The notes: generated by a model from the sequence alone, not told the origin. DNA of 25,458 nucleotides from Apostichopus leukothele (GCA_010014835.2 JAAAKB020306743.1:1-25458); one strand, 5' to 3'; counted from the stretch's first letter, positions 1 to 10,757 are shown. Made by a program: numbers and translations.

Positions 1-80
1 CCCTCCTCCTCCTCACCTTGTGATTTACTTTGTTGTTTTTTGTCACATTCTGCCTGGTTACATATGTTTTTTTCTTTCAG

Positions 81-2792
81 AGAGTTTGTAATCAGGATCA
101 TCCAGAACTTTGGCCAATCCCTACGGTACGGCAACCAGCACATCTATCAGTCCATGCCCCGCCTCTTGAGCCATTGGCTGGACTTTGGAGCCCACGTAGC
201 TGAACTGGAGAACATGAAAGGAAGGACCAAAGCAGACAAAGTGGAAAACATTAAAGCTGTTCTGGGCCAGCTTAACGCAGTGAGTACCAAAAAACATACT
301 TTGTACTTTATATTAATATTTATATTTAATAGCAACCACATCAACCCACAAGAACAGTTTACATTTAGTTCTAGCTTTTCCTTTTTGAACTTTTGGAGTT
401 GTTTTATACTTTCTTTTCCTATAATGACATTTCTGTTGATACTTTTAATTTGTTATCATCCTATTAACCTTGAACACATCACACAATGTTATTTCAAAGA
501 CCTTTCATCAGGCAGACCTCGTAGATTTCCTTGGCATCTTCCTTTATGTTAGATTTCAACCAATCAGAACTTGAGAATGTTGTGCAGCTTGAATCTGCAC
601 TGTCTTCAGCTGCATGTTACAGCTCTATATGGCACTAGATATGTGACTCCTCTAAAACACACAATACTACACAGCCAATTCACATTCTCCCTAGTCCCAG
701 GGGTGCAATAGCATACACTTCTTGGGGTGGGGGTGTTAGTCCCCCCCTTCCACCAGCAGACAATGTTACCCAAAAAATCCTAGTGTACAGTACATCAATA
801 CATAACATGTGTGTGCATTATAACTTAAACAGTTGAAAATTCTTCAACGTTGTTTCAAAAGTTGCAACATATAGCATATGCATGTGCATATCTTAATAGA
901 GCACCCTCAATTTAACCAACATTTCTCAATTTCCCCTCCCCTGGAAGATGTAACCATGTTAGTGCCCCATGTCCCCACTCCACTCCCCATCCTGCACCCC
1001 CAAACAAAATTGGTGCTCTAACCCTTTTATTTGACCAATGTTTTTAATACTTGCTCCAGATGGTGAAGGACTTCACAAATAAGCTGGCTCCTTACCAGTT
1101 CTTGACGTCATTCTCTCAACTCATCTCAAGAATCTGCCATGCGCATCCAGCCGTGTTCCAGCATCTCACGGTGAGCGTTCTCTTCCTACGGCCTCAGGCC
1201 ATGTAGATGGAAGAACTTCTGCAAACTTAAAAGGATGTTTCAAGTTGTGTATTAAGGGATATGAACTCCTCTTTTATTTACATCAAGTAGGACACATTCA
1301 TGGTTTCAATCTACTGCATTAAAATCTCTCATGCCTCACAGTGTCTTTAAGGGTTCTTGTGTATATAATTTGTCTTGTAATTGCGATTGTTAGTGCGATC
1401 AATTAAACATCGTCCCTGGAAACACAGATCAAATAACACCAATATTGAGGGTCACCCAGTGGTGATTTATAGGAGGGTTCCATGGTCAAATGGCTAAGGA
1501 GATGGACTTGTGATCTAAGGATTGCAGGTTCAAGTCCTGGCCAGATCATCACGTTGTGTCCTTGGGCAAGGCACTTCTTCTCCATTGCCTCTCATTATCC
1601 CCAGATGTACGAATGTGGACCAGAAAGGTAACTTGTGAATAAAGTTACGGGCACCGTTTAAGATTGATCTATTGACTGTTTACCTCCAAGCTGTTACAAT
1701 ATGTGAGAGATGGCCAAAAAAAACCCAGTCCTTTCCACTAATGCCACCTGTTTCATAGACCCCCCCCCCCCCTCCTGTCTTCAGCTCCTCCTACTCTCTG
1801 CCTCCACCCACCCCCCATCTCACTAGATTGTGCCCCCCCCCCCCTACTACACTGAATGTTTGCAATATCTTTGCATTATTTCCCATCTTTAGGAGATCAT
1901 ATCCAAGGTCCTTGCAAACTTCCCACAACAATCAGTCTGGATGTCCATGGCTGTTTCAAAGGTACTGATTTACTTCATTATTTTCAAGATATCTTGTTTC
2001 ATTCAACAGTTATGTTTGTTTCTTAAAAGCATCTGAGACTATTTAAATCAATATTGCAGAGCAAGGAGCCATTTTTTCCCCTTTTGTTTTATCTGTAACA
2101 CATGAACAAGCACTCACATGGTAGTTTGCAAAATCAATTTGAAAGTGCAAAAAGAAACTTTGCTGGGCTACCACAAGATATGAACCAGTGACTTCGGTAC
2201 TGTGTTCTGTCAACAATAAACCTAGCCAACTCTAGATCGGTGGCAATAACATTCTTTTCTAGGGAGTGTATTGATATTTTGAAGAGCCAAATTTCTCTTG
2301 AAGTCCTCTCTCTGCCATTTTCCGGTTTGCATCGTCTCAAACATGGAATGTTATATGGCCCCTGACTGTCCCCCACCCCCTTTGTCACCCAGCAGTGAAA
2401 TGGTTCATAGAGTAACACCAACTGTTGAGGGCTTGTTTATAGCTACACTGGCAGAACAAACAAATCAGTTTCCTGAGGTAACTGGTTAAAATCTTTTACT
2501 AGCCAAATGATATATGATTAAAATCTTTTAAAAATGTCCATAATTGCCAGTCTGGTTTTGATTTATGTTTGATGTCAGGTTTGAAGGACTATGATGTCAT
2601 GATCTGAAATATAGGGAAGGGATTAGAGAAAGGAATAAATACAGGCATTTGTTTAGTTATTATTTCATTTTAATGTCTATATTTATTTTTCTTACCTATA
2701 ACCAGTCGACCAATCAGATGCGTCAGCTAAGATGTCGTGACATCTTCAGAAGAGCCATGCAACTGGACAAGAATCTAGAAAAGTTTATTCGG
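81..2792 (+). CDS. ATR: ATR FAT-domain exons (four exons)
   Basis: Exons 81-279, 1060-1170, 1893-1961 and 2706-2792 encode the C-terminal FAT helical repeats that pack around the kinase in PIKK proteins. The first exon begins in mid-codon after a TTTCTTTCAG acceptor. Conserved pieces are [49 protein letters not shown] and LEKFIR. The exon 2706-2792 ends at CGG followed by the donor GTAGGG. That exon end and donor lie inside a 165-bp tandem duplication, so a second copy of the donor sits 165 bases downstream. Confidence 0.93.
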
Positions 2793-5700
2793 GTAGGGAG
2801 AATAAAAAGAGATCTCTGTTTTCAATGAATGATTAGTAATACATTGATGTACTTGCTTGCTTTCAATTCTCCTTACCCCATAAAAAGAGAGATTGAGTGT
2901 TAGCTAACAGTGGATTTCATGCTGTGTAGCTTTCTGAATTTAGAAAAGTTTATTCGGGTAGGGAGAAAACAAAACAACTCTGTTTTCAATGAATGATTAG
3001 TAATATATCGTTTATACTTGCTTGCTTACAATTCTCCTTACCCCATTAAAAGAGTGATTGAGTGTTACCTAACATTGGATTTCATGCTGTGTAGCTTTCT
3101 GGATAATTGAGGCCGTCAGTTGAACAGTTCCATGAATTTTTTAAAACATTGTTACTCATTATAATTTCATCTAGCTATTGTTCTGATAACTGCTGGTTAA
3201 CATAATCTCACCAGAATTATTAATTAAAAATGCAAATGAGCACTAATTACTCTCAGCATTCTGAAACTGACTGGTCTGATTGGTGTATTTCATAATGACC
3301 AACCCTTCCTCCAATTCAATTTAATCATGTTTTTCTTCTGGCAGGCATAACATAGAACCTTCAAAGAGACAATCATACAACACATATCTGTATAGGGATT
3401 ACAATATTTATCTTCGGTTGAAAATGTGGGACACTTCATTCCTCTACCTTCTATTTTTACACTTAATTTTTCTGTTATAAGAGATGAAATAGTCTGTAAA
3501 TGTCATAAATTTTTCTCTCTCATGGTTTAGAGCCATGATAAAACAAAATTCTCAATTTTCCTCTTTTGAAATTGTACATGAATTATTGCTAGTGCTGCAT
3601 GGTAGGTGAGACTTCATTAAGGCAGTCCATTGTATCATGTGTGTTAGTAGCATGTGATTGTCAGAACAAATGAAAAATGGGTTTCTATTTCAATTCTTGG
3701 TCCGGTTCTCTCTATATATCAGGACGCCACCAAGCTGACAGACAGGCTGTTGGAGCTTTGCAACAAGTCGGTTGAACGGGACTGTAACCTGCTCAGTATT
3801 AACAAGGATTTCAGAAACCTGAAGAGATTGGTGACTGACAGGTGAGGCGGTAACCATAGCAACTGGCATAATCTTTATGTGTTCCTTTGTATGTACTAGC
3901 ACTTTATAAAATTCTTTCAAACGTTGTCTAGACAAAATGATGAGCAGAAAATGCCTGAGATAATATACATTAATTTAAAAAAAATAAAGCAAAGAGGTTA
4001 ACTTATGATTCGAACCAGACACTTCAGTAATACCATACGTACCAACAGAGCATTTACATTTTACTTTTTGATTAAAATGTTATATCTTCATGTTGACAAC
4101 TTGTCTGTGCGACCAATCACCCAATGTTATAATCACATAAAGTAATCATGTATGATGTCCATGTAAATATTGCATTTATCTGCCTGGATAGTAGAAGGAT
4201 ATGTATCTAAAGCCATAAGCACTGCGTGTAAACAGGTGCACATCACTAGCCCCCCCCCTCCCCCCTCTGCCTCACCCTTTCTCACAAACACCTGCACCCA
4301 ATCCATGACCAATATATCATATGGGTGTATATCTCAAAAATTTGGTCTGAGATCTCGAAAGGCCCTTGAGAGGGTCAACTATCTCTGATGATAAAGATTA
4401 CAATTACTGACAGAAAGGTTTTTTGGACAAGTTCCATCTGGTCATTTCCTCTATGCCACAGGTACTGAACTTTGTGAGAAATAGAAAACATTTTCTATTT
4501 TTGTTGAATTATGAGGTGTCATTCTAATCATTTTTCTTTATGTTTTAAATTACATATTTCCAGGAATTTCAGTCAGATCATTGTACCCTTACAGTCCCTG
4601 ATGACAGTGACCCTACCCAGCACCCAGACCGCCCACAAGCAGCACGACCCATTCCCAACGACACCAGTCTACATATCTGGATTCGATGATGGGGTAAGCT
4701 GGAGTGGTTTAGAGTATAGATTGGAATGATTTGAAATATGTTTTTAGACCACTTCTTTAAAAATGTTGTATTCTTCACCGAGCATTATGATTCTTATATC
4801 TAACTTACAGATTTAATGAATCTTTTTGCAGTACATCATACTTACAGATTGAATGAATCTTTTTTTGCAGTACATCATAGGCCAACACCAACAACATCCA
4901 TTGCTTTAAGCTGCAGTTGGAGTGTATAATATTTTTTTTATTCAATGGCAGGTTTTGCATAACTTATGTTAGATAAACAATTTAACAGGTCCTACATTTT
5001 ATATTGTGTAGTGAGCTTGCCCAAGTTAGGTATAATTTCTAATTATGATAAGCAAATTAGGCTATCATTTTAACTCAAATTTGAATTTAAAACTAAAACA
5101 TGATTAGTATGCATGTGTTACACCGGCTGTTTAGTGTTGCATATTCATTGATAAACTCACATTTAGGTGTGGTCTATAGCTCTTATAATGAGTGCCCTTT
5201 TTTCAAACATGCTTTCAAAATGTTACTAAAGCTGTTTCTATTAGTTTTAACAACTATCACTGTCATTTTCAGTCATCAAATGACATATTTTATAATTGAA
5301 ACAACACCAGTGGTACATTGAAAAATAACGAAAACCATAAGATCAAACATTATCCTATGTATTTCCTTCTACGAAACACATGTAATCACTTAAGCATTAT
5401 TGGCCTCACCCAGAAAATTATGTTCGTACTAAAACAACGGAGAACAAAAATTAGCACTCATGAATAAATATTTTCATCTTTATCATAATTTTTATTTTTT
5501 TATTTTTTTATTTTTAATTCTTGATTTTGATGAATTTATCCAGGTGGAGGTTCTGGCATCTCTACAACAACCTAAGAAGATTAGCATCCAGGGGAATGAT
5601 GGGAAGGTTTACGCGATGCTATGTAAACCCAAGGACGACCTGAGGAAGGACAACCGTTTGATGGAGGTCAACGGCATCATAAACAAATGTCTGATGAAGG

Positions 5701-8700
5701 ACGCAGACGCCAGGTGGAGACAACTACACATCAGGACTTATGTAAGACTAAAACAGAATTTATCGTTAAGATACAGTTTAGTGAGAAGGGTCAACTTTAA
5801 TATACAATGACATCATCTTTGCACAATCATTTTTCTACCCACAATTCATAGTATAATCAATGGTAAGCTGGTTAATTGAAATTGTAAACTGACATGCTTG
5901 GTGCATTGCAGGAGTGTATACAAGGTGGAGAAAATTTGGCAAGGAAAATATTTTTAATTTTTATGGTTGGTTTTTTATTCATGGACCAAGGAGGAGTGTG
6001 GGGAGGTGGAGGGGGAAAGGGGGTTCTTAGATGGCGGACCAGGGATATCTTCATTTTCACCTATCATACTATATCACAGTTACATAAGATACTGTGTGAA
6101 ATTAAACAGAAGACACCAGGGACTTCTCTATTTAAAATCACACCCTTATCCCTCCTCGATAACATTCAATTTCAAGTGGCTAAAATCTCTTTCTTATATG
6201 TATTTCATACCCAACTGTTTTTCTAAGAGTTTGATGAGTTTTTCTCTGTATAAATATGTTCCCTTTAATAGGCCGTAATCCCACTGAATGAAGAGTGTGG
6301 ACTCATCGAGTGGGTTCCAAACACCTCGGGACTTCGCCACATACTGACAAGACTCTACAGGTAAGAAGACACTTGATGAATTCTGAACTGTTTAGGCTCA
6401 AACTGAAAACCATTGATGTCATATATTAAAATACCTGTAGTGTTAGCAGGTTTTCAGCCATCTCTCCTGAAATCATGAAATGTGGAAGGTAATTCTTTGA
6501 AAAGTCTATTTCATCCTGTTTTATGAGATTCCTCAAACTTTCAAGTTGAGTGATGTGTCACTGATATGTATGAAAACTGAGTTACACAAATATCGAAAAG
6601 TCTTTTGTGTATACGACCAGTTTTTCCCCTGTTGATGCCAGGCTTATAACCAAATGACAGAGTTAATAGCTCTTGGAAAAATTTAAAGGTGAATTCCCAA
6701 AAGATTGAGTGGTTTTGAAATGCAACATGCATTGCTAGACAATTTCTGTGTGGTTCCTGATGTTGAAATCAAATGTTGCGCCTAGAAATCATTGTCTGAA
6801 CCCTCGATGTTTTAATTCCAATCCCAAACAGACAGAAGGGGATCTTTTTATCTTCGGCTGAAATCAAAGCTCTGTTTCCTGCACAGTTAGAGACACTTGA
6901 GTAAGTATAAACGACTGTTGCAAAATGGTTTCAAGGGATTGTTGTTAGAACTTATGGTCCTATTCAACATACTGAAAATTTGTTTATTACATATTGCCAG
7001 CTGTTGTGATGTGAAAAATACTTTCAAAACTGCAACAGCTTTGCAGTTTGTGAAACAACAACATGTTTGTAAATATTTGTCTTTTTTGCATCTTTCATTT
7101 ATATTTGCAAAATAGAAAGAAATTATATATCTCATCTCATTTTACCGGTGTTATTGGTAGGGTACCAATGCATGTAGAGAAAGTACATAAGTTGGGTCAA
7201 GAATATAGCTATCAACACAAGGAGAAAAACTGAATCAGTAAAGTCAGGAATGGACTCTGTACGTGCCATTATGATAATTAGGGTAAGAAGAGATATTTAT
7301 TTTAAGTTTGGTCAAGAATTGATTCTTTCCTTGTCTGTAATCTGTAGCTAACAATACAAGAAGAAAACTGTAATCAGCCAGGTTAGGGAATCAAGTCATC
7401 CATTATGTCCATTATGATAATCAGGGCAAGGAGAGAAAATTTTTATCAGATGAGTCAAGAATCAATTTGTCAGTGTCTATACCTATTAATAATTGGTCAG
7501 GAATCAATTCAGAGTTGGTGTGGGGTATGTCATTGTATTGTACATCTCATGTAATGTAATTTTCTCCTTGTTTGTCGTAGAACAAAATTAAGGTTATTCA
7601 ACACTAAACTCCTGCCGAAATATCCACCTGTGTTTGGGGAGTGGTTTCTGAAGACGTTTCCAGATCCAACATCATGGTAGGGTACTTTTCCATGATCATT
7701 TACGGCTTTTCGATCAGGTCGATAGGAACATTTTTTGAGTCAAGAAATAACATTCGATTCCAGGAAGTTTTTAATGTCCTGTGTGTTGGATAGAAATTGG
7801 TATTAGTACTGTGCTTGATTTAACAAACTAAACTGGGATTGCATGTAATTCTATAGTTACCAACTGTGATAAAGGGTAACCTAACAGTGTCTCTTAAATT
7901 TAATTTAGGGAGCATTCAATCAGAGGATTTCATCCATGGACAGAAGATAAACTGACTTTTGAAATTGGAAACAAGTTTTTACGGTCAAAAAAAAGTTGGA
8001 TTGTGATGTAGCTGGGTGACCTTAGGAGTAGCAAGTGATCTGTTTTATAAAATGAGCTCTTAGTTGGTAAAAGACTCTTAATTTTTAATTTCTCATCTTG
8101 AAATCTGATTTGATCATGTTTTGTTCTCTGTTGATAGGTATCTGAGCCGCCTGTCCTATGCTCGTACTGCTGCAGTCATGTCCATGGTAGGATACATTCT
8201 TGGACTGGGTGATCGCCATGGAGAGAACATCCTCTTGGATTCAACCAGAGGTGACTGTGTCCATGTGGACTTCAACTGTCTTTTCAATAAGGTGAGAATC
8301 TTGAAGCTTAATGGCAAATGAAGACAGGCTTGACCCTTAGGTCAAGTTGTCAAGGTTATGCTTCAACCCTCAGATATATACATAAAGTGATTCTCCAATC
8401 TGATCATAAATCTAAACCACAAACTCTATAATCCTACCATTTTTTTTATATTTTTTCAAAAAGTTTGCAGGAAACACCCTCACACACTCTGTAGCACCGT
8501 TTCCAATTTATGTATGTGAAATCTTAGTACTTCATATGAAACTTTTTTTAGGCCAATTTTGTTTTTAAGACCAATTGTAAGGGTTTTAATTTCCTGATGA
8601 TATTTGTTTTATACTTTTAATATCTTTAAGGTGTCTATAGTAGTTTTGAGTCAGATGAACAAATTTCTTTTCTTTTACAGGGAGAGACATTCGATTGGCC

Positions 8701-10251
8701 CGAGAGAGTCCCTTTCAGACTAACCCAGAATTTGCTGCATGGAATGGGCCCTTTAGGCTTCGAGGGGGTCTTCAGGAGGGCCTGTGAAGTAACGATGACT
8801 GTCATGAGGGACCAGAAAGACCCTCTCATGAGGTACCAAAGAGGCTGTTAAACATTAGTAACAGGTTATAGCAGGGCAATAAATAAAATCAAAACTATGC
8901 GTTTGGTTTTTGGCAAGTAAATGATACGTAAGCAAGCCCTGTAAGGGATATTAAAAGGTTTTTTGTTTCTACAATTATAGTAAATTTTAAGCATATTTTT
9001 AATTGGTTTATTTGGAATATATATCAACTGTTATGATACACACTGATGCAAGAAAGTAAAATGTACCTTGGAAGACTTGCATTGGCGCAGTGTTATGGCA
9101 AAATGTAACAAAGAGCGACCACCTACGTTATGTTATGGGGTCGGGGGGAGCGGGTGGGGGGAGGTGGTAGACAACCCATGTGGCGATTTCTTCACAAGTC
9201 CTCAGGTTACAAATAATTAAAATATCTTTACAGTATCATTTAGCAATTTTTGAATATTTCAATCTTTTTTCATTAATCTGAATAATCTCTTTAATCGCAG
9301 TGTATTACGTACGTTGATCTACGATCCGTTGGTCGAGTGGAGCAAACCCAGCAGAAGCCGCTCAACAGTGGTAGCAGAATCCGGTGAAGTAAATAACGAA
9401 AAGGTATGGTTGTATGGAAAATGTTTTGATGTACTTCACTCTTCTCTTACTTGTCTCCAAGCATGGACCACCCATAAGGGGGTCGGCAGAGTGATGGGTC
9501 AACACGCTACAGACTTTGTATGGTTAGGTAGAAGGGAGAGTAAATGATTTGAGAGGAGATAGGTACGTATCACAGCTGTCAGATATGTAAGTTTCGAGGT
9601 GTCTGACAAATCAAATGATGATAAAAAATGGAAATGGATAAAACCAAATTTGAAAAAAGATTTTGAAACTAATTTTCCTTTTATGGCAAAGTTTGTCAGA
9701 AATATTTCTGATTTTCATTTTAAAGCTTCAGAATAAGATTAAGATTGCCACAGCATAGTTCTGTCTGTTGAAGTTCATGAAATCAGGGATTGATCTGGAA
9801 GGGGAGAGTGGGTGGGAATGGGGTGGGGGGCAAGGCATCAGAAAACATTGGAATCTGAACCTTCAGCATCTCAAAAGTTGGTAAGATGATTCTTTGCTGT
9901 TTTTACACCAAACATATTACAATTGGATTATCCTATGCTCAACTGTGGTAGTAACAGCACAGTATTGGGAAAAACCCTTAAATATTTGTGATATTCTATA
10001 TCCACAATGACATATCATTAAACTACTTTCCCAGGTGTTATCTGTTAGTTATTTCTTGTTTCATTTAATCTCTTCAGGCACAGGTTCACGTTAGAGACAT
10101 CGAGCAAAGACTTCAAGGAATACTGAAGACGAAGCATAAGGCCAGAGGGCTCCCTCTATCTATTGAAGGACATGTAGATTATCTGATCAGGGAGGCAACG
10201 GACCCAAAGAATTTGTGTCAGATGTATGTAGGTTGGGCATCCTACCTGTAA
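81..10251 (+). CDS. ATR: ATR checkpoint kinase, C-terminal part, 14 exons
   Basis: ATR is the apical PI3K-like Ser/Thr kinase of the replication-stress checkpoint; with ATRIP it is recruited to RPA-coated single-stranded DNA and phosphorylates CHK1 and others in the nucleus. Exons read from GT/AG borders: 81-279, 1060-1170, 1893-1961, 2706-2792, 3723-3841, 4564-4693, 5544-5741, 6272-6360, 6832-6900, 7581-7676, 8138-8291, 8681-8832, 9301-9403, 10078-10251. Phases match at all 13 junctions and give about 582 residues, close to the same stretch of human ATR as I recall it. Diagnostic pieces are [14 protein letters not shown] (FAT), [10 protein letters not shown] (kinase Lys region), [11 protein letters not shown] (catalytic loop), [10 protein letters not shown] (activation segment), DPLVEWSKP and the C-terminal [12 protein letters not shown]. 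The gene is partial only because its 5' part lies outside the window. Splice sites were chosen by eye; no break is seen. Confidence 0.96.
1488..1652 (+). mobile_element. tRNA-derived SINE in an ATR intron
   Basis: The 5' half resembles a Ser/Leu-type tRNA: an A-box-like TGGTCAAATGG at 1493-1503, GATGGACTTGTGATC like the anticodon region, and a perfect-looking B box GGTTCAAGTCC at 1527-1537. The tRNA-unrelated body contains CCTTGGGCAAGGCACTTC, a motif I recall from conserved central domains of marine-invertebrate SINEs. The right end near GAATAAAGTTACGGG has no clear A tail, so the border is uncertain. The element sits in the + direction, the same strand as ATR, between exons 1060-1170 and 1893-1961. 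Confidence 0.72.
1760..1844 (+). repeat. Poly(C)-rich low-complexity stretch
   Basis: Two C homopolymers of about 13 (1760-1772) and 12 (1833-1844) bases lie in a C/T-rich stretch shortly before the acceptor at 1892. Comparable C runs occur near 730-750, 4251-4266, 14324-14336 and 17167-17178. These are low-complexity sequence; assembly errors in run length are possible. Confidence 0.7.
2161..2250 (-). mobile_element. tRNA-like SINE fragment (module A)
   Basis: Read on the minus strand, this shows a B-box-like GGTTCATATCT (plus-strand 2176-2186) preceded by ACCGAAGTCACT and, further upstream, a possible A-box region TAGAGTTGGCTAGG. It shares the pattern GAACCAGnnACTTCnGTA (plus strand) with the module near 4010, so both probably come from one SINE family. 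It lies in an ATR intron in antisense direction. Ends and any tail are not resolved. Confidence 0.45.
2771..3100 (+). repeat. 165-bp tandem duplication covering an ATR exon end
   Basis: Copy 1 is 2771-2935 and copy 2 is 2936-3100, each 165 bases and adjacent. By eye they are roughly 85-90% alike. Both start GAATYTAGAAAAG and end GTGTAGCTTTCT. Copy 1 includes the last 22 coding bases of exon 2706-2792 and its donor. Copy 2 keeps TTTATTCGG with the same donor GTAGGGAG at 2958. Use of the second donor would add exactly 165 bases but would meet an in-frame TGA at 2826-2828. Confidence 0.88.
3723..6900 (+). CDS. ATR: ATR kinase N-lobe exons (five exons)
   Basis: Exons 3723-3841, 4564-4693, 5544-5741, 6272-6360 and 6832-6900 encode the linker and N-lobe of the kinase domain. 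They carry [18 protein letters not shown], then IIVPLQSLM and YISGFDDG, the latter matching the glycine-rich loop region AYIAGFDD of human [15 protein letters not shown] is followed by [18 protein letters not shown], which holds the ATP-contacting lysine. [20 protein letters not shown] spans the 5741/6272 junction exactly. The three junctions 3841/4564, 6360/6832 and 6900/7581 split codons; the others fall between codons. Confidence 0.93.
3988..4055 (-). mobile_element. tRNA-like SINE fragment (module B)
   Basis: On the minus strand, TGCTCTGTTGGTACG resembles a tRNA D-arm/A box. About 36 bases later GGTTCGAATCA (plus-strand 4006-4016) is a near-perfect B box, followed after a short stretch by a T-rich run. 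The arrangement is that of the tRNA-like head of a SINE, or an eroded tRNA. I do not see a full cloverleaf with a matched acceptor stem, so I do not call a functional tRNA. Confidence 0.5.
4803..4878 (+). repeat. Short tandem duplication in an ATR intron
   Basis: Two adjacent copies, 4803-4839 and 4840-4878, of a unit starting ACTTACAGATT and ending TTTTTGCAGTACATCAT. They differ by a T/G substitution and two extra T bases in the second copy. Each contains an acceptor-like T-run plus CAG about 700 bases upstream of the true acceptor at 5543. Confidence 0.8.
7192..7480 (+). repeat. Degenerate two-to-three-copy repeat in an ATR intron
   Basis: GTTGGGTCAAGAAT near 7192, GTTTGGTCAAGAAT near 7303 and ATGAGTCAAGAATC near 7453 begin successive blocks. 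The first two blocks share, in order, an ACAAGnAGAAAAACTG-like stretch and CCATTATGATAATYAGGG. The copies have many substitutions and small indels, so the duplication is old. Confidence 0.55.
7581..8832 (+). CDS. ATR: ATR catalytic-core exons (three exons)
   Basis: Exons 7581-7676, 8138-8291 and 8681-8832 encode the C-lobe. The first carries [13 protein letters not shown]. The second carries [20 protein letters not shown], the PIKK catalytic loop whose Asp acts as catalytic base, and [12 protein letters not shown], the DFG-equivalent DFN with its metal-binding Asp. The third carries [15 protein letters not shown] and FRRACEVTM of the activation loop and following helices. All catalytic residues expected for an active PIKK are visible, so the kinase should be functional. 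Confidence 0.95.
9137..9161 (+). other. G-quadruplex-type tract in an ATR intron
   Basis: Runs of 4, 6, 3 and 6 G with spacers of 2, 3 and 1 bases fit the usual four-tract pattern. The tract is on the coding strand, so it would also be present in the pre-mRNA of the intron between exons 8681-8832 and 9301-9403. Confidence 0.6.
9301..10251 (+). CDS. ATR: ATR PRD and FATC exons with stop codon
   Basis: Exons 9301-9403 and 10078-10251 close the gene. The first starts in mid-codon and gives [12 protein letters not shown], then a divergent Ser/Arg-rich stretch ending ESGEVNNEK, the PIKK regulatory domain. The second gives [29 protein letters not shown] and the FATC tail [12 protein letters not shown], with TAA at 10249-10251. 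Human ATR ends WTPYM, so this length is normal. The last coding bases recur downstream as degenerate tandem copies (separate entry). Confidence 0.94.
9801..9830 (+). other. Second G-quadruplex-type tract in an ATR intron
   Basis: Five G runs of 4, 3, 3, 4 and 6 separated by 5, 1, 3 and 1 bases. It lies on the coding strand in the last ATR intron (9404-10077). Confidence 0.6.
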
Positions 10252-10680
10252 CTAAATATACAGTACTGTGGTAGGCTGGGCATCCTACAGTACATGTAGA
10301 TATCATAGTGTATTGTGGTAGGCTGGGCATCCTACATGTAGCTTAACCATAGGATACTGAACTGTGGCAGGCAGGGCATCGTACCTGCAACCTTGCTGTA
10401 CAGTGCTACCATACATATCCATAGACAGTGAAATTTAGAGGTTGAATTTAGATGCAAGATATGTTATGTCAGATGTATGTTGGCTGGCCGTGCCTAAACC
10501 TTAAGTACTGTACTGTGTTAGGCTACCAGTCTGTATTTGGATGTAGGCTAGGTTGCATAAGATGTCTGGGTCTCCTACCTGTAACCTTGTAATACTTTAC
10601 ATAACTTTGTTAGGCTAGATACATACCCTGGAATGATCATAGACGATTTGTAATATAGTCTGTATTTAGATGTACAGTAG
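10228..10680 (+). repeat. Degenerate tandem copies of the ATR stop-codon region
   Basis: The end of the ATR reading frame, GTAGGTTGGGCATCCTAC (10228-10245), recurs with few changes at 10271-10288 and 10318-10335 and more loosely at 10368-10385, at spacings of 43, 47 and 50 bases. Looser echoes follow: TCAGATGTATGTTGGCTGG near 10470 and CTCCTACCTGTAACCTTG near 10570, the latter copying the codons around the stop. The array probably lies in the 3' UTR. It looks like repeated tandem duplication of the gene's own terminus, followed by decay. Confidence 0.75.
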
Positions 10681-10751
10681 GTTTAAGGTTGCCTACAAAT
10701 TGTAAGCTCAGTTGTGCACAATTTTGTAAAGTTTGGTGGTCAATGGTTGAT

Positions 10752-10757
10752 AATAAA
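10752..10757 (+). promoter_or_regulatory. Possible ATR polyadenylation signal AATAAA
   Basis: A canonical AATAAA lies about 500 bases after the ATR stop, followed by a T/G-containing stretch (TGATGTGTT near 10775). It is the first exact hexamer I noticed downstream. In AT-rich DNA such hexamers are common, so this is only a candidate. Confidence 0.35.

Larger units (their letters stand above)
280..10077 (+). other. ATR introns: other content
   Basis: Beyond the separately listed repeats, introns 280-1059, 1171-1892, 1962-2705, 2793-3722, 3842-4563, 4694-5543, 5742-6271, 6361-6831, 6901-7580, 7677-8137, 8292-8680, 8833-9300 and 9404-10077 show only AT-rich unique-looking sequence. Short open frames in them resemble no family I know. 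The intron before exon 5544 ends in a long T-rich tract (5490-5520), a strong polypyrimidine signal. A purine-rich G/A stretch lies at about 5990-6022. I see no snoRNA boxes I could defend. Confidence 0.6.

Noticed and set aside
3988-4055. Functional tRNA gene on the minus strand
   Set aside because: A- and B-box-like words are present, but no matched acceptor stem or complete cloverleaf could be drawn.
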